Assembly: GCA_025024175.1 (NCBI GenBank)
Contig: QCXZ01000041.1
Coordinates: 119,786-183,785, forward strand
Length of the DNA: 64,000 nt
Source: Rhyzopertha dominica
Lineage: Eukaryota; Arthropoda; Insecta; Coleoptera; Bostrichidae
Reading direction: 5' to 3'
Below are positions 13,164-28,100 of the stretch, in pieces. Position 1 is the first letter of the stretch. Every line of letters begins with the position of its first letter. The notes under the pieces are model-generated. The model saw only the letters and a list, made by a program, of their open reading frames with translations, ran no database searches and was not told the DNA's origin. A program made the translations under genes and the position numbers.

Positions 13164-16100
13164 TCACCTGTGGCCCGACCCTTCGTTCATGTCATACAAA
13201 ACTTGTGCTATTGTCCTAGAAGATTCTACGTTGCTTAGCGCTACGTTTGCTAAGTGCGGCTCGTACGGTTTTAAGTACCTAAATACACAAACATCATCAC
13301 ATCGAGTTACGCAACAACATTTCCCTCTTACCTTCGACAGTTGCTGCTATAGATAACGAGATTCCTAAGTATTAGAGATGCAGTTAGGCGGATGCTTTTC
13401 GTGACCGGACCCTCATTGTCGTCCTACAGGAGAACACAATAAATATAACGGAGATCATGCTAAAGTGAAAATTTAGGAACATGCAGTGAGACAGAGAAAA
13501 AACACCCTCAAATAATATTACACACAAATGTAGTGTTGTAACTGTCAAATTTTTAAGTTTTCCTAACGCAAAAAGTGATCTTTATGGTTTAGATTTGGCT
13601 GGAATTTTAAAATATATTCTAAACCTGTCTTCTAGATGTGAAAGAGCATGAAATTCAGCAAAATCTCTTCTACTACATGCAATATACTGTTAGTTCAAAA
13701 ATGTGAATTTTTTGCTTGATATACTTGCTGAAGTATTTTTTAAAAAGATCTAGGGTACAATTTTTTAAATACAATAAAGATTACCTGCATGTAGCTTCAG
13801 ATACATTTTCTAATAATATAAGCATTGTCTGAATATTAATATACAGATAATGACTTACAAGTTGTTTTTGAGACATTCCATTCAAGCTTAGATTTTATGC
13901 AAAAAAAGTTGTTGAAATATACCTCTTATGGATTTAATTTCATCTATCTGAATCTGAATCTATATCTGACCACCAGGTGGCAGCAGGAACTAATAAGATG
14001 TATACTGTACAGTCACTAAATATATTAGAGTACAGTAAGACAAAAAGTGGTGGGAAATTTAAATGATTGTGGTACTGTAATGTATTTAGTGACTGTAATA
14101 AGATGTACAGTCGCTAAATATACTACTGCAATTCATATACCCACTGACAATATCCAAAACTAAATATTTTTGCCCTAAAATGATGCAGTTTTCCCTAGAT
14201 CAAATTTTTTCGAAATTGAGATCAAATTTTTTAGACTATTTCTTACAGACAGGAAATCGGAAAAAATGAAAACAAAAATGCATGTGTATCCTAGTTAGTA
14301 TCCTAGTAGAGAAATGGAAGTTCACGCTGTATATAATAATGAAAAAGAAAATGTGAGCATGCAAAAGAAAAGAGTAGCACATCCAAAAACTACACACACG
14401 TAAATAATGCAACACGTGCATCTACAGGAATAAATTTTTATAATAACACTTGAACCATCATAAAAAAATGAAGTCCCAAACGTTAACCAAACAAAAGAAC
14501 AGCACCAAAAACAACCACCCCTCACCTGTTCGACAGCAGGTGGCCCTGCCCTGGGCGCGGGCGCGGCAATCGTGACAACGCCCGGTTTAGCCGGCCTCTG
14601 CTGATAGGAGAGACAGGCACAAAAGAAAAAAAACAATTATAGAGACCCAGAACCACGATGTTAACATGTACAGCGATGAAAGGGTTAGTAACAGAGCGGA
14701 GAAGCGACGATTTGAAAGGCACTCACCTGTAGCTCCTTTGGATTGACGAACTCCAGGGCGTGCCTTTTGATGGCGTGGAATGCTGCGTCGGGAGCGTAAC
14801 CAGGGTGGGGGGTGGCGGACGTCGAGGGCGGCGTCTCGGGCTTGCTGCTGTGCGACACCTGTTTTCTTTTCGTTAAACTGGCCTTCATCGCCTTAAGGAA
14901 ATGAAAACGTTTTATTTCAGGAAGGAATTAACATCGAATCGACGGCATTCTTTNGATGAAAACAGAAAATGTACTCACTTCGGTATTACAGTGTTTATCG
15001 TACAAATGTGTCATTAGAGAGAAGCGTTTCCTCTTCATGTTATCACAACGATCCCATTGGCAGGTTATTTCCTCACTACCTTGCGGACAGTGAGCCTCGC
15101 ACACATGCAGATACACCTCGTTGGCAGATTTGAATTTTGTTTGTCTGAAAATTGCGCAAAATCAGGAAAAAAAACATACACTCGCAGAAGATACAGGATG
15201 CCTTCAAAAGCTTCGCAGATTCCCCTTGGAATAAAATGTATCTCAGCATTTGTCTATACAGGGTGCTTCTTAAGGTGCTTTTATACAAAAAAAAAGTTAG
15301 AAAAACCAGGTTATATTTACCCTTCAAATTTTGAAATTCTAAGCTCAGATTTTGATTCACCATCAAAAGTTTATGCAGTATAGCAAATTTCACAATTTTA
15401 GTGTGAGTATCAGGATTAAATGACATCAGAGGACCAACCATAAGAATTCTTTTCTAGAGAAATCAGAGCACTGGAACATCATTGGACTATGTCGAAAACA
15501 TATAATTACTTTCGTGTACATTGGAGTCTCAGTTATCTGAGCCCAAGTTCAAATTAGATTTGTCCGTGTTAAAAAATTTATTTAGGTAACCCTGCATTAT
15601 CAGAGTTTTTCTTTAACCCAGTCCACGTTACCTCGTATAATCGAGACTCCACTGCAATTACTGATCTTCCTTTGTAAAAAAATCAAATTTTTTTTTAATG
15701 GAAGGACCCTGGAAAAGAACAAAACTGTACTCACATGTTACACTCTCCCCACTCGCAAACAAACGGAGTAGTCAAGTCCCTGATGATCTTCGGCTTCACA
15801 ACAACTGGCTTAGTCTCTTCCTGTTTCACCTCACCCCCCGAAGACCCGTTGGCACCCGTCGTCGTGACAACACCGTTATTACCACTCGCACCGTTGTTCT
15901 GCGCCACCACGGCCACGGGACCGCCACCGACATTAGTCTTTATCACGCCCGAACCGCCGACGACGACGTTGCTGCTGACGGTCGGCTGCTGGACGATCGG
16001 CCGCGGCACCTGCGTCACGACGACCTGCTGGCCCTGCGGCGTCACGACGACCTTCTGGTGGTGCGTGGCGGCCGTGCTGGTCGCCGGCTGCTGCTGCAGG

Positions 16101-19100
16101 ATGATGATCGTCTTGGCGGCGGTGCCCTGCTGCTGGGGCGTCTGGGCGACCAGCACGGTCTGCGGTTGCCCGTGCACAACGGCCGTTTGGGGCTGCGCCA
16201 CGACGTAAGCGCCCTGGGCTCCGCCCGTTTGTAGGACATACTGGCCCGGCTGGGTGGTGCTCGTTAAGAGCTGGACCTGTCGGGAAAATATCGGTCGCGG
16301 TTAGTAAATCTGTTCTTTCCTGGCCGCCAGCTCTGATCAGGTTTGAACCCGGGACCTTCTTATTACTAGTCGAATGTGCTAACCCTGAACCATCAGGTTA
16401 CATCAAAGTTACCAAGGTTACTGAATGCCATCTGGCACTTATTGTAGCTTACAATCATTATATATAACACATGTAAAAATAACTTTGTCATATCTTTCCT
16501 GTGTGTACAGTAAAAGAACACGGCTATTTAATAACAAGCTACAAGATTTTTCCACTGAGCTCTTTTTTGAATTAACGTAAAATAATATTTTTGACAAATA
16601 AAACACTTGTAGTAAAACAGTTGAACTTTCAAACTAGAAATTTTACAATATATGAAGTAGATAATCCCAATACTAATGTATTTTTTCTACAGCCGTCAAA
16701 AAATCGTGACATTTATGCATGGTTACCTATGCGCGAAGTTTGACGTTTTTTGACTGTGAAAAAATATTATTTTTTCACGGTTTTACAGTGAAAAAATAAT
16801 ATTTTTTAACTGTGCAGGCAACTCGACAAATTTTTCGCAACTATCACTTTTATTTATCATCGTAACCATGCAAGCAACTCGATTTATCAGACCATTTTGT
16901 TCCAACTAATTTCTGTTACTTTTTTCTTCATCTGGAGGCTGTAGAAAAAACGATGTTTGTATTTCGTGGCGAAATTCATGTTTTAATGGCGCCTTCGAAT
17001 GTCTTTTAGGTCTCGACCTGGCGGTCTCGACTAAAATAACATTCTCAGGCGCCATTAAAAAAACACTCATTTCGCGCACTTAATACAAAAATTACTATTT
17101 ACAATATACATTGAACTACCTCGTTATAATTTAAATTAAATCACTATTTTTATATACAGTAATTTTCATTCGATGGCACGTTAGATATTTAAGGAAAATG
17201 AGCCAAGATTTTTCTGAAAATATGCCAACATTTAGGAAACTACTGTTAAGTAAGATTATGACCCTATCGTAAACAAACAACGAAGAATAATCGGCAACAG
17301 TTTCAAAAGAGGTACATAATCGATTTATTATTGTACTGTACTCGATGATGGGAACAGGAAAACATCCAATGATGCTCGAATTTGTTGTCTGCGCACTAAC
17401 ATTTTCTTGATTCTAGTTTCTGGAGAATCATGATTGAATGGTCAAACTTCACAGACTGCTGATGCAACTGAATGAAACTGCTTGACCTAGAAGCATGAAT
17501 TTTGCACAAATGACGTAGGTGTGCTTAGGAACGGATTTTTGGAAATTCGTCACCTAAAGGATTAAAACGAGGGTTGAACGTTTGTATGGAAGTCCTTCAT
17601 TTTTGAAGCTAGAAGCATGAAACTTTATTTTTAGGCTTTCGATTAGAAATAAATAAATGAGTGTTCGTTTTCGTAAATTAGAGCAAAAGAAAAGGGGGTT
17701 CCTTAGGGATCAATTTTGGGTCCCTTACTATATTTAATCTACCTAGATCTTGTACCTTTTCTACCTGTATCAAACAAAGCTCTCTTTTACTTACAGAGGG
17801 CTGCCAAATTATACAATGGACATTTTAAAGAGTGATGGCAACAGTTATGTGAAAAATACCATAAAATATTTCCAAAAAAAATCTACAGACGAAAAGTTTG
17901 CTCTTCATACTGATATTTCTCAAGTCTTTCAGTGACATAAATAAATTATAAACAATCCACGATCATTCGAGGTCTTACCTGTCCGCCCTGCGACAAAAGT
18001 ATCTGCCCCGTGTTCTGCTGCAGCACCATCGGCTGCGCCCTCTGCTGGTTCGAGTTCTGCACGATCACCGTCCCCTGCGGCTTGATCTGCGTCGCGGCCG
18101 GTATGACGACCTGGTTCTGCGGCTGCGACACGATGAGCTGTCGCTGCTGCGTCACCAACATCTGCTGGTTATTGTCGACGATTATCTGTTGAACGGGATT
18201 GTGCACTACCTGCGTCTCCTCCGCCCTGGGCTGGCGCTGCTGCTGCATCAGTTCTTCTTCGTCCTCGTCCTCGAGGATGTCGGCCGCGATGTCGGCAAAC
18301 AGCTTTGCCGCCGCTATAATGTTAGTTTAGAATAAACCACTTATTTTCATTTAAACCTGAACACTCAAAATATTGAATTGATGGTCATCCACCATATAGT
18401 CCTGATTTGGCACCCGATGATTTGTTTTTGTTGCTATTTAATGAAGTGGTGGAACAATATGAAAAAAAAGCAAATTTTTTCTGTAATTTGAGATTAAAAC
18501 AAACAAAATGTGTAAAAAATATTCTTTTACCGAAAATTAGAGCTCCATTACTTAAAGAAAATGATTATGTAAAGACTATTAGAGATTATATAATTCTAAA
18601 ATTTAAGTAATGCAGTTCTTAACTTTCGAAAAAACGAATTTTTTTTACACATTTTTTTTTAAACAAAAGGCTAAACGCTAGATTACAGAGAAAAAATTAC
18701 TTCTTAACTTTTTTCATATTGATCCACCACTTCAAAAAAATCGAAAAAATTCCTGAGTATAGAGGAGTGTAAAAGACATGTTATAACAAAATTTGGTAAC
18801 ATTTTTCCAAAAGGGGTTAATCGGGAAATCACATAAAATATTTTTCATGTCTTCTACTTGTAAGAATTAAGAAAAAAATTTTCAATTTTACTATTAAATA
18901 ATGAAAATAAGAAACTTGTTAACTGATATTAAGAGCTGAAAATCTGACTGAATTATTTTTAATTGGCACGAAATGATCCCCAAGTCCCAATAAAAAAAAG
19001 ATAGATATGTGTTTTCAGCAAATGCAAAATAAGTATGACACTTAACAATAAAGAAAACCACCTACCTGTCGAAACAGTAGCTGGTGCCTCGTCCCCATTT

Positions 19101-22100
19101 GAACTGGCCACAGATTCCGGAGCTGGGGAATCAACACCAGAATTACCGTTGACGTTGGCAGCCAAAAGGGGTTTCTTCGTTTCCGTCTCGGCGATATCTT
19201 CAGTGGCACACCGTTTGACGCCCTGCTTCGCATCGACTTCCTCGCTTTCGCATCTCGTGCCGCTCAGAGCTTTCTCGATGTGATTCTCTACGAGTTCGAG
19301 GCCCTTATCGCCTATCCTGAGTTCCTTGTTTATGGCGCCGTTCAAAAGCGGCAGCTCCTTCTCGATTTTCTTCTCCAACAGGTCGGCCAACATCAACGGT
19401 TTATTCTTCAGTATCTGAACGCCTTTCACGGAATCTTCTTTGGAATTGCTGTCTTCGTTTACGCTTATGGGATTATCTACATTCGGAACGCCGTTCAACA
19501 GACCCTCGAAGCTGGTCAGCGAATTGTCGCCGTCCTCCGTCGAGGAGATCCCACCCAGACCTGTCGTTCACAATCCAACATCGTCGAAGAACACTTTAAC
19601 TAGAAAACAAATCCTTACCGATATTACTGGAGGCAAGGGAATTGTTCCCCGTCGAATCGCTGTCCTCATTATCGATCCTGACCGGTTTGCTTTTGCTCTG
19701 GTTGCTCAGGGGAGCCAGGGGAGGAGGTGGTGGTTGGGGCGGCTCTTTTTTGCCCTTGACCACCATCGGAGTGGTAGACGACACAGAAGAATCTCCAGAA
19801 TCCTCGGTGAACAGCTGACGAGCCCCGTTCAACCGGGACATGGCTGATTTCGGAGTTTCCACTTTGATAATGCCGGTTTTGGTGTCTGGCGTCGTGGTTT
19901 GTTGAGCCATCAGCCTTTGCTGCTGTTGCCTTGCCGCCACCTAATATATTGGAATGTGTTGAGCGAGATTGAAAAAGTTGTTTTTAAAAATTTCCAAATA
20001 AATAAGGAGCAAATGATTATAGTCTTTTAATTTCTAAATTGGAAGAACTTTTCATTTTGATAATCAATGACTATACCTAAAAATCTGCACATATCTCTTT
20101 TATAGATGAGCTATGGAAGATAATACAAAGAATTTGCATAGCTCCTTTATTACCTGGAAAAAGATGTGACAAAATTTTGCAAACATAGCACTAGTAAGAG
20201 CATATTAAAAATTTGTTTTCCCTTTTGGAATGTCGAAAACATGCCATACAAAATTAATATTTTATTCAACCATGACATTTCTATGGTATATTTACATTTT
20301 TTCAGAATACAGTGGTGTCTACAACAATATAAATATATAAACAAGTTTAAAAATACGAAAACATACCTAGTAAAACAACACAACCACATGTGTGCATTTT
20401 AATAAAGAACTTGATGATTTTTGTAGTTTCAATAACACCAATGTCTTCAAACTCACAGAGTGTGTCATTTTTGACAGCATAACTATATAATATATATATT
20501 TCATTAATTTATTGGAATAAAAGATAACTGATGCACATTACATAAATTCTGTTGCTCTATTTTGCTCATTCATGAAAATTAATGGAACACTGGAACAAAT
20601 TGTGTAAGTATTTTTCATAATTAAGGTCCTAAGAAATATGAATTTGCAAGATGTTCAATGGGAAATAATTTTTTTTGCTGAAAGTGTAATATAATTCTTG
20701 ATCCAATTTGCAAGTATGTGTCTTATTTTACACATTAAATTCTATAATTTGAAATAAACCTTGAGAGTTCTTTCTCTTGATTAATTAAAATAATATTTAC
20801 ATGAAAAAATGCCAAGGTAAACAACAGAAAATTTTGTCACATCTGTCATGTTTAGTCGACGAACAATGTTAATCAACACTATTAAATGTTAGAATGTGTG
20901 AAATCGTACTGACAAAAAAAAAAATAAATCATGCCCTTCTCACTCAACTACATTATTACAGACGATTAAAGAAAAATCAACTTCTCTACTACGCACACAC
21001 AAAACGTGAAACTAGAATGAGATTAAACGAGCTTTCTGATTAGTGTGTTACCTGAGCTACATTTTGGCAGTCTGTTGCGGTCTTCATGCTCACCGTTGTC
21101 ATGCAATTGTTTACCTTTGTCGCCAGCAGACTCTTGATTAACGAAGTGTTACTCTGACCTGCCTGTTGATCTTTGCTGGTGCCGGCCGTCGGAGACGAAC
21201 CGTTGCCAAGCAACGCCTGGCTCAGGTGCGGGTGCGCCATAACCTTCAGTCAAAAAATCGAAAAGCTACTACCCAAACAAACCAAAGGAGATCGCCAGAT
21301 TTTTTTGCATCATGCTCCTCTTAACAAAAATATTAAAATTCTGAACTTATACGATTCACATTTTTTTTCCATACCTTTATAGAACTGGACATTTGGGAGA
21401 TAGAAAGAAGCGAAAAATCATCACTAATTCAACCAAACTCACCTGGCTCTTCATATCCCCGCTCTTGGTACAAGGGGTGGCAGGGGCACCGCCCTCCCGC
21501 TGCTTGGGGGGTGCACTAAGTTGCGCCTTGAGGATGGGAGATGCGGGTGACGCCAGGGGAACGTCTTGATTATCGGCGATTACCGTCAAAGTCGTCGTAA
21601 CGGCGGGAGATACACTACCCGTAGACGCCTTGCGTTTCACCCCCTTCGGCTGCGGCTGTGCATTCGTGTTCGTGTTGGACTGTATACTGATGACGAGCGG
21701 TTGTGCTCTCGGCTTTATGCCGTCGTAATACTGCGGATCGTTGGGATTCTGGGGTTTGACGGGGTTCGGCCCCACCGTGCCCCCAAATACTGACCTGAAG
21801 TTTAAGCCGTAAATCAGTAAGAAAAGTGCTCCCAAAAGAGCATATAATAAATAATAAAATCTCCTACTTAAGAACCTAGTATAAAGGACAGTTCAGAAAT
21901 GATTCAAAAGAAACCATCATCTTAACACACTAGTGACTTACCTAACACATCGAGGAAAATGCAGAGGAGCTATAACACCTCTTCTGCCAATCTTGGCGCA
22001 CGAATTGATGTACTGTTTGTAAAGCTCTTGGTGATCTACGCGTCCAGAAGAACAGGGTTCATAAGTTGCCCGAAGCCATGCCAGGGCAAACTGTTCGTTT

Positions 22101-25100
22101 TCCTGTATGGCCTGCTGATGGGCATGCTGTTGTTGCACCAGTTGTTGTGGGGAAACAACTTGCGTTGCAACTTGTGGGGAAGGTATTGCGACTGTGGCTG
22201 AAAAAGGTCAGAACATGATTTGATGGAAGTTGTGAAGATGATACCTACTGCAAACTTTTCCATACAAATGTTTTAAATCAGATAAAAATGTTTACATAAC
22301 AGCTATATTATCCACAGCTCGTTTTTAAATGAATATTTGATGTAACGAAGACAAATACCACACAAAACATAATGTTCTTTGTGTGTTATTTATTTTTAGA
22401 TATTTTATTGCAATGACAGTGGTCGTTATTTTGTTAATGACTATTTGATTGTTTGATTGTTTAATTGCTCTATTCTTTCAGCTAAAGTGATCTATGTCTA
22501 TGGTACCAACATGTATCATAAAGGAAATAATATGACCTTACAGTTGTTATAAATACTGTACCAGTATTCGATCAAAGAAAAGAATGTCGACCAGACTTGA
22601 GGGCTTGGAAATATCAGCTACATACTTTAAAAATATACTTGTCCATAAAAATGATAAAAACAGCTATTAACTTTCACAATTAATTACGCAAAATGATAAT
22701 TATTTAAAAAGACTACACTGGAATGTAGAATAACAACTGGCTTGAGAAAGTAAATATTTTCAGATTGCTCATACTCCACTTCATTGAAGCAGGATGAAAT
22801 CTGTTTTTCTTATTTGTACTGGAAGTGAGTTGTAGATCTTATATATTCTACACGAAAAGCTACAAATAAAAAAATGATGCTCTGGCACAATAGTAGAGTC
22901 TTTATAACAATGAACATGTTATTTGACACTAAAATCAATATTGAAAGTGTACAAAGGTATGGTAAAATTACTTCATATCTGAAAGCCGGATCAAAAAAAA
23001 GCAAATATACTGCAAACCATGACCAAGGCAAAGACAGTGACTTGTATGTAATCATTTACAGATTCGAAAACAAACATTTCAACAAGTTTCACGATTTTGG
23101 AGAAGCTTTTTCAGTCAATGCTGTAGAACTACATCGAAAATACATTAATCTGGGGGCCTAAANCTGCAAGTGGGAAATTTTTTTATGATATGTAGCTGGA
23201 AAAAGTACTACAGTACTTGTAGGCATCAACACAATTTCGAAAACCAAAATTGGCTTAATTTCTCGGACTTCCTGATCCAGAAAGTAATAATTATCTGTTC
23301 GATAACCAATTTCTGCAGTTTAAAATTTACTATCAAAAGACAGCAAAAACCATAAATGCATTTTGAATGAAAGGGATGTTGATTATCCTTGAGCCCATAG
23401 AAAGAGTAATAAATTCATTAGAATTTTGAGAAATATTATGGAAGATTACTCAACAAGTAAAAACTGAAAACATTTTGAGCAATGAGACAACAATTACTTA
23501 TGAAGTTCCTCAAGGAAGTGTGTTTTATTCATTTTATATATAGACTATCAGACTAAAGTAAAGCAATTCTTACAACAATATGAAACAACGCATTATCTAA
23601 AACCCACTTGGTAACCGGGGAACTAAAATGTTTTCACATTAAAACTCATAGTAGGCTATTGTTACAGGTAAAGCGAAACTGTTTTCAAATGTCATATAAA
23701 ATTAGTAATAAATGATTTATGCAAAAGCACATTTCATGATGGGAAAACAGAGAAATAAAGTTATGATTAGAAGACATACAAATGGCATTCAAAAAATATT
23801 AACTTAGTAATTAATGGGATACCCATTGTTGGCTATAACTTTTTGAAAACGATGTGGCATTGATAAAATTAAATTTTGGATAGTGCTGATGGGCAAACTC
23901 GCGCAAACTTTGTTAATTTTGTCAATTAGAGATTGCTTGTTTGGNAATGTTGCAGTNCGAATCCCAAGCNAACCTCTTCCCACAAATTTTCTTTGGGGTT
24001 GAGGTACGGTNACTGTGCTGGCCGTTGCATAACCTGACAGTAAATAGAGTAAAACGCGTTTCACTTCGTATTTTACGTTTGTTGGCTTTTTAATGAAAAT
24101 TGAAGAAATTTACTCAAATTTCTAATGACCATGTATGGGTGTATTTTTGGTATCAGTTACAGGGCGCCAAATAAAAATAGTACTTTAATGGAGAGCGTAT
24201 GTATATTCTTTCAAATATGTTAAAGGAAAAAGAAAACATTGACAATATTCACTTAAAACAGCAACAGTTACAACAAAGGTCTGGAATGCTTGGGCAAATT
24301 TTATGAACTTATTATTTTTTTACTCTCCCTAAAGACAAAAGTGTTGACATAAAAGATATGTGCACACTATTCATGAAAAAAAACAAATGATTCTCAGATC
24401 GTTGTACCCAGAAACTTGTACAATGAAATAATATTAATTCATTCAAACAACTTGGAAGGATCAGTAAAGCCGTTGTGACAAAAAATACTCTTGAATGTGA
24501 AACTAGTTTGGAAACAAGTGAAGATGAAGAAAGAATTGTCTTATGCAGAAGACAAGGATACCGAAAATTTATCATTGGATGAAGATAAAAATAATAGTGC
24601 TAGTATTATGCTTGAAAACTAATACAGACTAGTTTGATGACCGCTGGTATCTGGGTTGGAAATTTAAATCGAAGAAGTGTAGTTCGGAAAATTACAGCAA
24701 ATAAATAAAAAATGTCACAATGCTCACAACCTTTTCATCTGAAAAGGGCAGATAAGCAAAATATAAAAAAATATAAATCTCCTGAGAATCGAAATACGAG
24801 TATTTTTTAGATATGCATTCTTCGAGGACAAAGTTCTTTTGAACTATTGCAACATTCTTTTTCTTTACATTTTTTTATTATGTTATGTACGTTTAGGATT
24901 TCTTTTTTTGGCATACTTAGACATATATTTTGTAAAATATGTTTAATATGTTTGTGTATTTCCTTTGTCTATGATCTATTATTATTTTACATGTGCAAAA
25001 AGTAGTAAAGAGGGAGACTGTAAAGTCTATGGAACTCGGGATGTGTAAAAAGTAATTCTTGGGGTTCTCTGCCCAAATAAGTGTGGATTAGCATGAATAA

Positions 25101-28100
25101 GTCTTAATTTTGTAGGAGGTGTAATGGATGTGGGTGGATGTGTTTGAGAAAATGGATGAGTTTGTACAATTTTGGATGGGTGATTTCCCCCTCAATCTAA
25201 TCTCTATCCAGGAGAGTTTTTGACACCGGCAAATTGCCAAACACTACTATGATCGTCTGTGAAGCCATTGAGATGTATAAACACCAAGAAAACTTCAACT
25301 GCAAGGAGGAAACATTGAAAACGTGATCCGCCGCGGTCATAAAGCATTGAAATTTTTTACAATGATTACAGGAAACTTACGTGTAGACACGGGTGCTGGC
25401 GAGATCGCAATCAACCGCTGAGGCTGTATCTGCATCGGCCTCGAAGGAGTAGCGGGAGTCAGCGGTTTTATACTGGAACTTTGCACTGGAGTGGCAGCAA
25501 TCGGTGTTATAGGAACACTAGTATTAATTGTTGCCGTGGTGGTCGCACTGGTGGCCTGACTGGTCGAAGCCGGCGGTGCAGTGCTCCCGGACGTAGAAGA
25601 CGACGACGAAGACGACCCGCCGGGCACCGTCTCCACCAGCTTCATCCCGATGCAGGCCTTCGGCCCGTAACTCTTACCCTCCACCGTCACCAACGACACC
25701 AGAGTATCCACGACACCATGATTATTCACGATCAGATTACACGAGCGTTCGCCCAGCGACGATAAAGAATACAAACATTCGAGCGTGTAGATGAGGAGCA
25801 TGACGTCGTGCAGCGTCAGGAACGAGCAAACCTTTTCGTAAATACTGCTTTCCAGGTTGCGGAGCATCGCGTCCTCGTTGGCCACGTTCTGGCTCAGCTT
25901 GTTGAGGACTTCGAGCGACGATATGCAGCAGGCGCGGTCCTCGCTCTGCAGTCCGTACGTGACGATTTTCAAAAGGTAAACGGCGAGCCGATCCGCCGGC
26001 AAATCCCTCACGAGGAAGTCCGTCGCGACGTTGCCCAACATGTCCAGGCCGAGGTTGCGCAACTGCGACCACTGCGAACTGGCGCACAGGAGAAAAAATC
26101 GCACAAACGTCTCGTTCTTCACCAGGACCGGCACGTTCTCTTCGATGAAGCTCAGGTTGCGCAAAATGGTCGCCACTTGGAGAACACGCTGTCCAATGTA
26201 GTCCTGGGTGCCCAGGGAATGGCCCAGGCAAAACAGTTCCCTGTCCGTGACGTCCCGTTTGAATTTAAAACGCGGGGGAGAATCACTATCACTGGCGAAC
26301 AAATCATCACTGTCATCACTGATGTCCACGGTTTCCACGACATTCTCGTTCACTTTAATCGGTTCCTCGCACACTTTCAACACTGGATTCTCCTCCTTCA
26401 CTGGTGACTCTTCCTTTTTGACGGGTTTTGGGGGAAGGAACTTCGTTTCGTCCGTCAGCTCTAAGAATTCCGAGTATTCGATGGCGTCCCTCCAGAAATT
26501 GTGGATGGAGTGCTTCCTCACGTTGGTGTAGACGTGGACGAAGAGTCTTCGTAGAGAGCCTGGAAAGACACCTGCTATCAGTATTGATCTGTCTTGAAAA
26601 AAGAATTGAGATGAAACATACTATGCTGGAAAACGCCGGCGTGGGCTAGGAGATAGTTTACAATGCGGGGGTACTTCTCCAACTTAAGGGTGTGCTTGCC
26701 ATCATTAGATAGAAGCGTGCACACGTTTATTGCAAAGTCCTGTTCGTTTGGTAAGGGTGATATCAATGATAACGCCAGCCGGTCGTAATCTGACGCCTTG
26801 TACACATTCGTTGATAAGTGATTGAATTCCCTCGAAGACTCTGAAAAAGACAAATTTGTTTATATAAGTCATATTGCTTGATTTAAGGTCGGGGTTGGGT
26901 TCCAGTGTGCTTGCATTACAATATTGTTATTTGTATTAGAAGTAAACAGAAAAAATCTTGTGAAAATTATATAGCTGTGTGATCGTGGACAGGTGTTTTG
27001 CTCTATGTGTTACTGTGACAGACCGATGCGCCTCGATGTCTGATAAAACCGCACCATACCGGATAAAATACCTAAACAACACAAGGAATCAGAACCAGAT
27101 AACAAAATAGCAAAATCGTTGACTAATTATTACACATGTTGCATCTGCATGATCAGTAAAAGTCCTGAATAATCAAATCAGCGTTATATAGAAAGAAACA
27201 CGACCAACTTTAGCCTAAGCTGATGACATAAACCGCTAGAAAAAGGCCTTGAACATAAACATAAAACACACCCCGAAATACATCGCTAGTGCGAACGAAT
27301 TACAATTACAACGGGATTTAAGCTTGCACCCCAGAATGACAGTAGAATGAGAATGTTGAAAAATAAGACAACTACAGCATACACTGTTACAGTCTGTTCC
27401 AAATGAAAGGGAACCGAATGTTCAGGCATTCCATATAGGTGCCTGCCCTCTTCGTGTTGAGGAGAGACTGTGCAAACAAAAGGTCTTTCATAGTTGCTTT
27501 GTAAATTTATTTTTCACTCGTTCAAGGGAGTGAAGCACTAAATAATAAGTAAAACTCTAAGCATCCAGGAAAACAAACACCAATACCAATACCGTAGTTA
27601 ACAANTAGAACGATCAAGTAACCAAACAAATAACAAATAAAAAACTCGTCTTTTTAGGCGTCCTTCCAGTAAAAAAAAAAAGAGAAAGGATGCTCTACAG
27701 CTACAAGAACTCGACGAAACCGAAAGAAATTTAAGAGAAAAGAGAAACCGCTTAGAACGATGACTATGACTCAAGATGAGCGTCACGTTTAACAATTATA
27801 CTGTTGTCAGCAATAGCACATAAATCAGGCAAGAAAAATAAGAAAAAAATCTGTAAATTACACCAGACATAGCATGTGGAAGTTTGGAAGCAGCTCAAAA
27901 TACAACTTAAAACAACTGGGAACACAAATGCTTCAGTAAGAGAGAAGAAATCTTAGCGGCAGAAAACGTCAGTAAAAAATACAGACTTGAAATAACATCT
28001 TGCATAGGCTTGCTGGTACAAGTTGAGGTGCAAAAGCACAGGCAAAATTGACACTCAGTTAAATACTGCAATGCGACTAATCACTAAAACAATTAAATCT

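Noticed and set aside
15698..16239. Long open frames on the plus strand (up to 178 codons) opposite Bap170 exon 13
   Set aside because: They are antisense shadows of a GC-rich Gln/Val/Thr-rich exon whose minus frame joins in phase with both neighbours.
22874..23161. 95-codon plus-strand frame in a Bap170 intron
   Set aside because: No recognisable domain, and it sits in low-complexity AT-rich intron.
25481..26531. Open frames on the plus strand and in another minus frame across Bap170 exon 6
   Set aside because: The 394-codon minus frame matches the ARID2 armadillo region; the others have no domain and no splice support.
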